Origin: Hymenobacter negativus
GTDB taxonomy: Bacteria; Bacteroidota; Bacteroidia; Cytophagales; Hymenobacteraceae
Length of the DNA stretch: 64,000 nt
Direction of reading: 5' to 3'
Assembly (NCBI RefSeq): GCF_016056375.1
Contig: NZ_JAEDAE010000001.1
Span: 806,001-870,000, forward strand
Positions 63,761 to 64,000 of the stretch are shown piece by piece (position 1 is the stretch's first letter; every line of letters starts with the position of its first letter). The notes beneath the pieces were generated by a model. It was not told the DNA's origin. It did no database searches and worked only from the letters and a program-made list of their open reading frames with translations. Both the position numbers and the translations under genes were made by a program.

Positions 63761-64000
63761 TTGTACGCCATCATCGACCTTGAAACCACCGGCGGGCAGC
63801 CCACCCAGGACCGCATCACCGAAATAGCCATTTACATTCACGACGGCGAGAAAATCGTCGACGAGTTTGCCACGCTGCTCAACCCCGGCCGGGCCATTCC
63901 GCCGTTCATCACCCAGCTCACGGGCATCACCAACGACATGGTGAGCGACGCGCCTAAGTTTCATGAGGTAGCGCGCAAGGTGGTGGAAATGACCGAAGGC
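63761..64000 (+). CDS. DEDDh 3'-5' exonuclease (polymerase III epsilon-like), N-terminal part
   Basis: The first 80 codons only; the gene runs off the window. It begins (TTG)YAIIDLETTGGQPTQDRITEIAI, where Asp and Glu of IDLETTG are the first two metal ligands of DEDDh exonucleases, and continues with LLNPGRAIPPFITQLTGITNDMV, matching epsilon and the exonuclease fused to UvrC-like GIY-YIG domains. Which of the two cannot be decided without the 3' part. The start is TTG because no ATG or GTG lies in frame upstream close by. Confidence 0.85.
   Translation, partial: MYAIIDLETTGGQPTQDRITEIAIYIHDGEKIVDEFATLLNPGRAIPPFITQLTGITNDMVSDAPKFHEVARKVVEMTEG

Noticed and set aside
1..64000. CRISPR array, insertion sequence transposase, prophage or rRNA
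   Set aside because: No direct-repeat/spacer pattern, transposase motif, phage structural gene or rRNA segment was seen on either strand.

Overview
The window is chromosomal DNA of a high-GC member of the Bacteroidetes, most likely Hymenobacter or a close relative in the Cytophagales. The evidence is the mix of genes (a short primary sigma factor without region 1.1, Bacteroidetes-type serine palmitoyltransferase, a type IX secretion sorting domain, BshB1, TPR/TonB envelope proteins, separate GyrA and ParC/ParE), the near absence of Shine-Dalgarno sequences, and repeated promoter boxes of the TTG-N19-TAnnTTTG type. The sigma factor that reads such boxes is itself encoded at 44633-45496. No database search was run; all family names come from reading motifs.

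Layout. 1-4937: end of an HD hydrolase, a tiny lipoprotein, gyrA, and a secreted TPR protein. 4940-6880: an AT-rich island with one unrecognised winged-helix-like gene, bracketed by long inverted repeats. 6887-14602: a complete histidine operon on the minus strand (hisG, a hisD-hisC fusion, hisB, hisH, hisA, hisF, hisIE). It is preceded by a consensus promoter and a previously unannotated leader ORF carrying five consecutive His codons, which points to attenuation control. 14611-20888: a TonB-dependent receptor, rpe, a TrpF-like protein without its catalytic Cys, trmB and folC. 20909-29533: a six-gene envelope operon (large TPR protein, outer membrane barrel, HU/SPOR protein, ExbB, ExbD, TonB). 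29724-36254: small protein, holA and tyrS diverging from a shared inverted repeat that holds both UUG start codons, a histone-H1-like protein, serine palmitoyltransferase and a biotin carboxylase. 36315-38153: membrane protein and a RES-Xre toxin-antitoxin pair with a double palindromic operator. 38326-45496: YjbQ, a T9SS-exported YCF48 propeller, bshB1, an M23/LysM peptidase bracketed by two copies of a dispersed palindrome, trxB and rpoD. 45620-54441: pnp, rpsO, an LptF/G permease, a START-like protein, tRNA-Met, and the thrS-infC-rpmI-rplT translation cluster; infC appears to start at AUA behind a rare strong Shine-Dalgarno. 54563-64000: two TPR proteins, parC, parE, an AI-2E-type permease and the start of a DEDDh exonuclease.

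Most of the window is core metabolism and information processing. The interesting material is regulatory and repetitive: the his leader, the gyrA leader hairpin, the infC start, the toxin-antitoxin operators, the shared holA/tyrS repeat, and at least two families of intergenic palindromes. Accessory DNA is limited to the island around 4940-6880 and the toxin-antitoxin locus.
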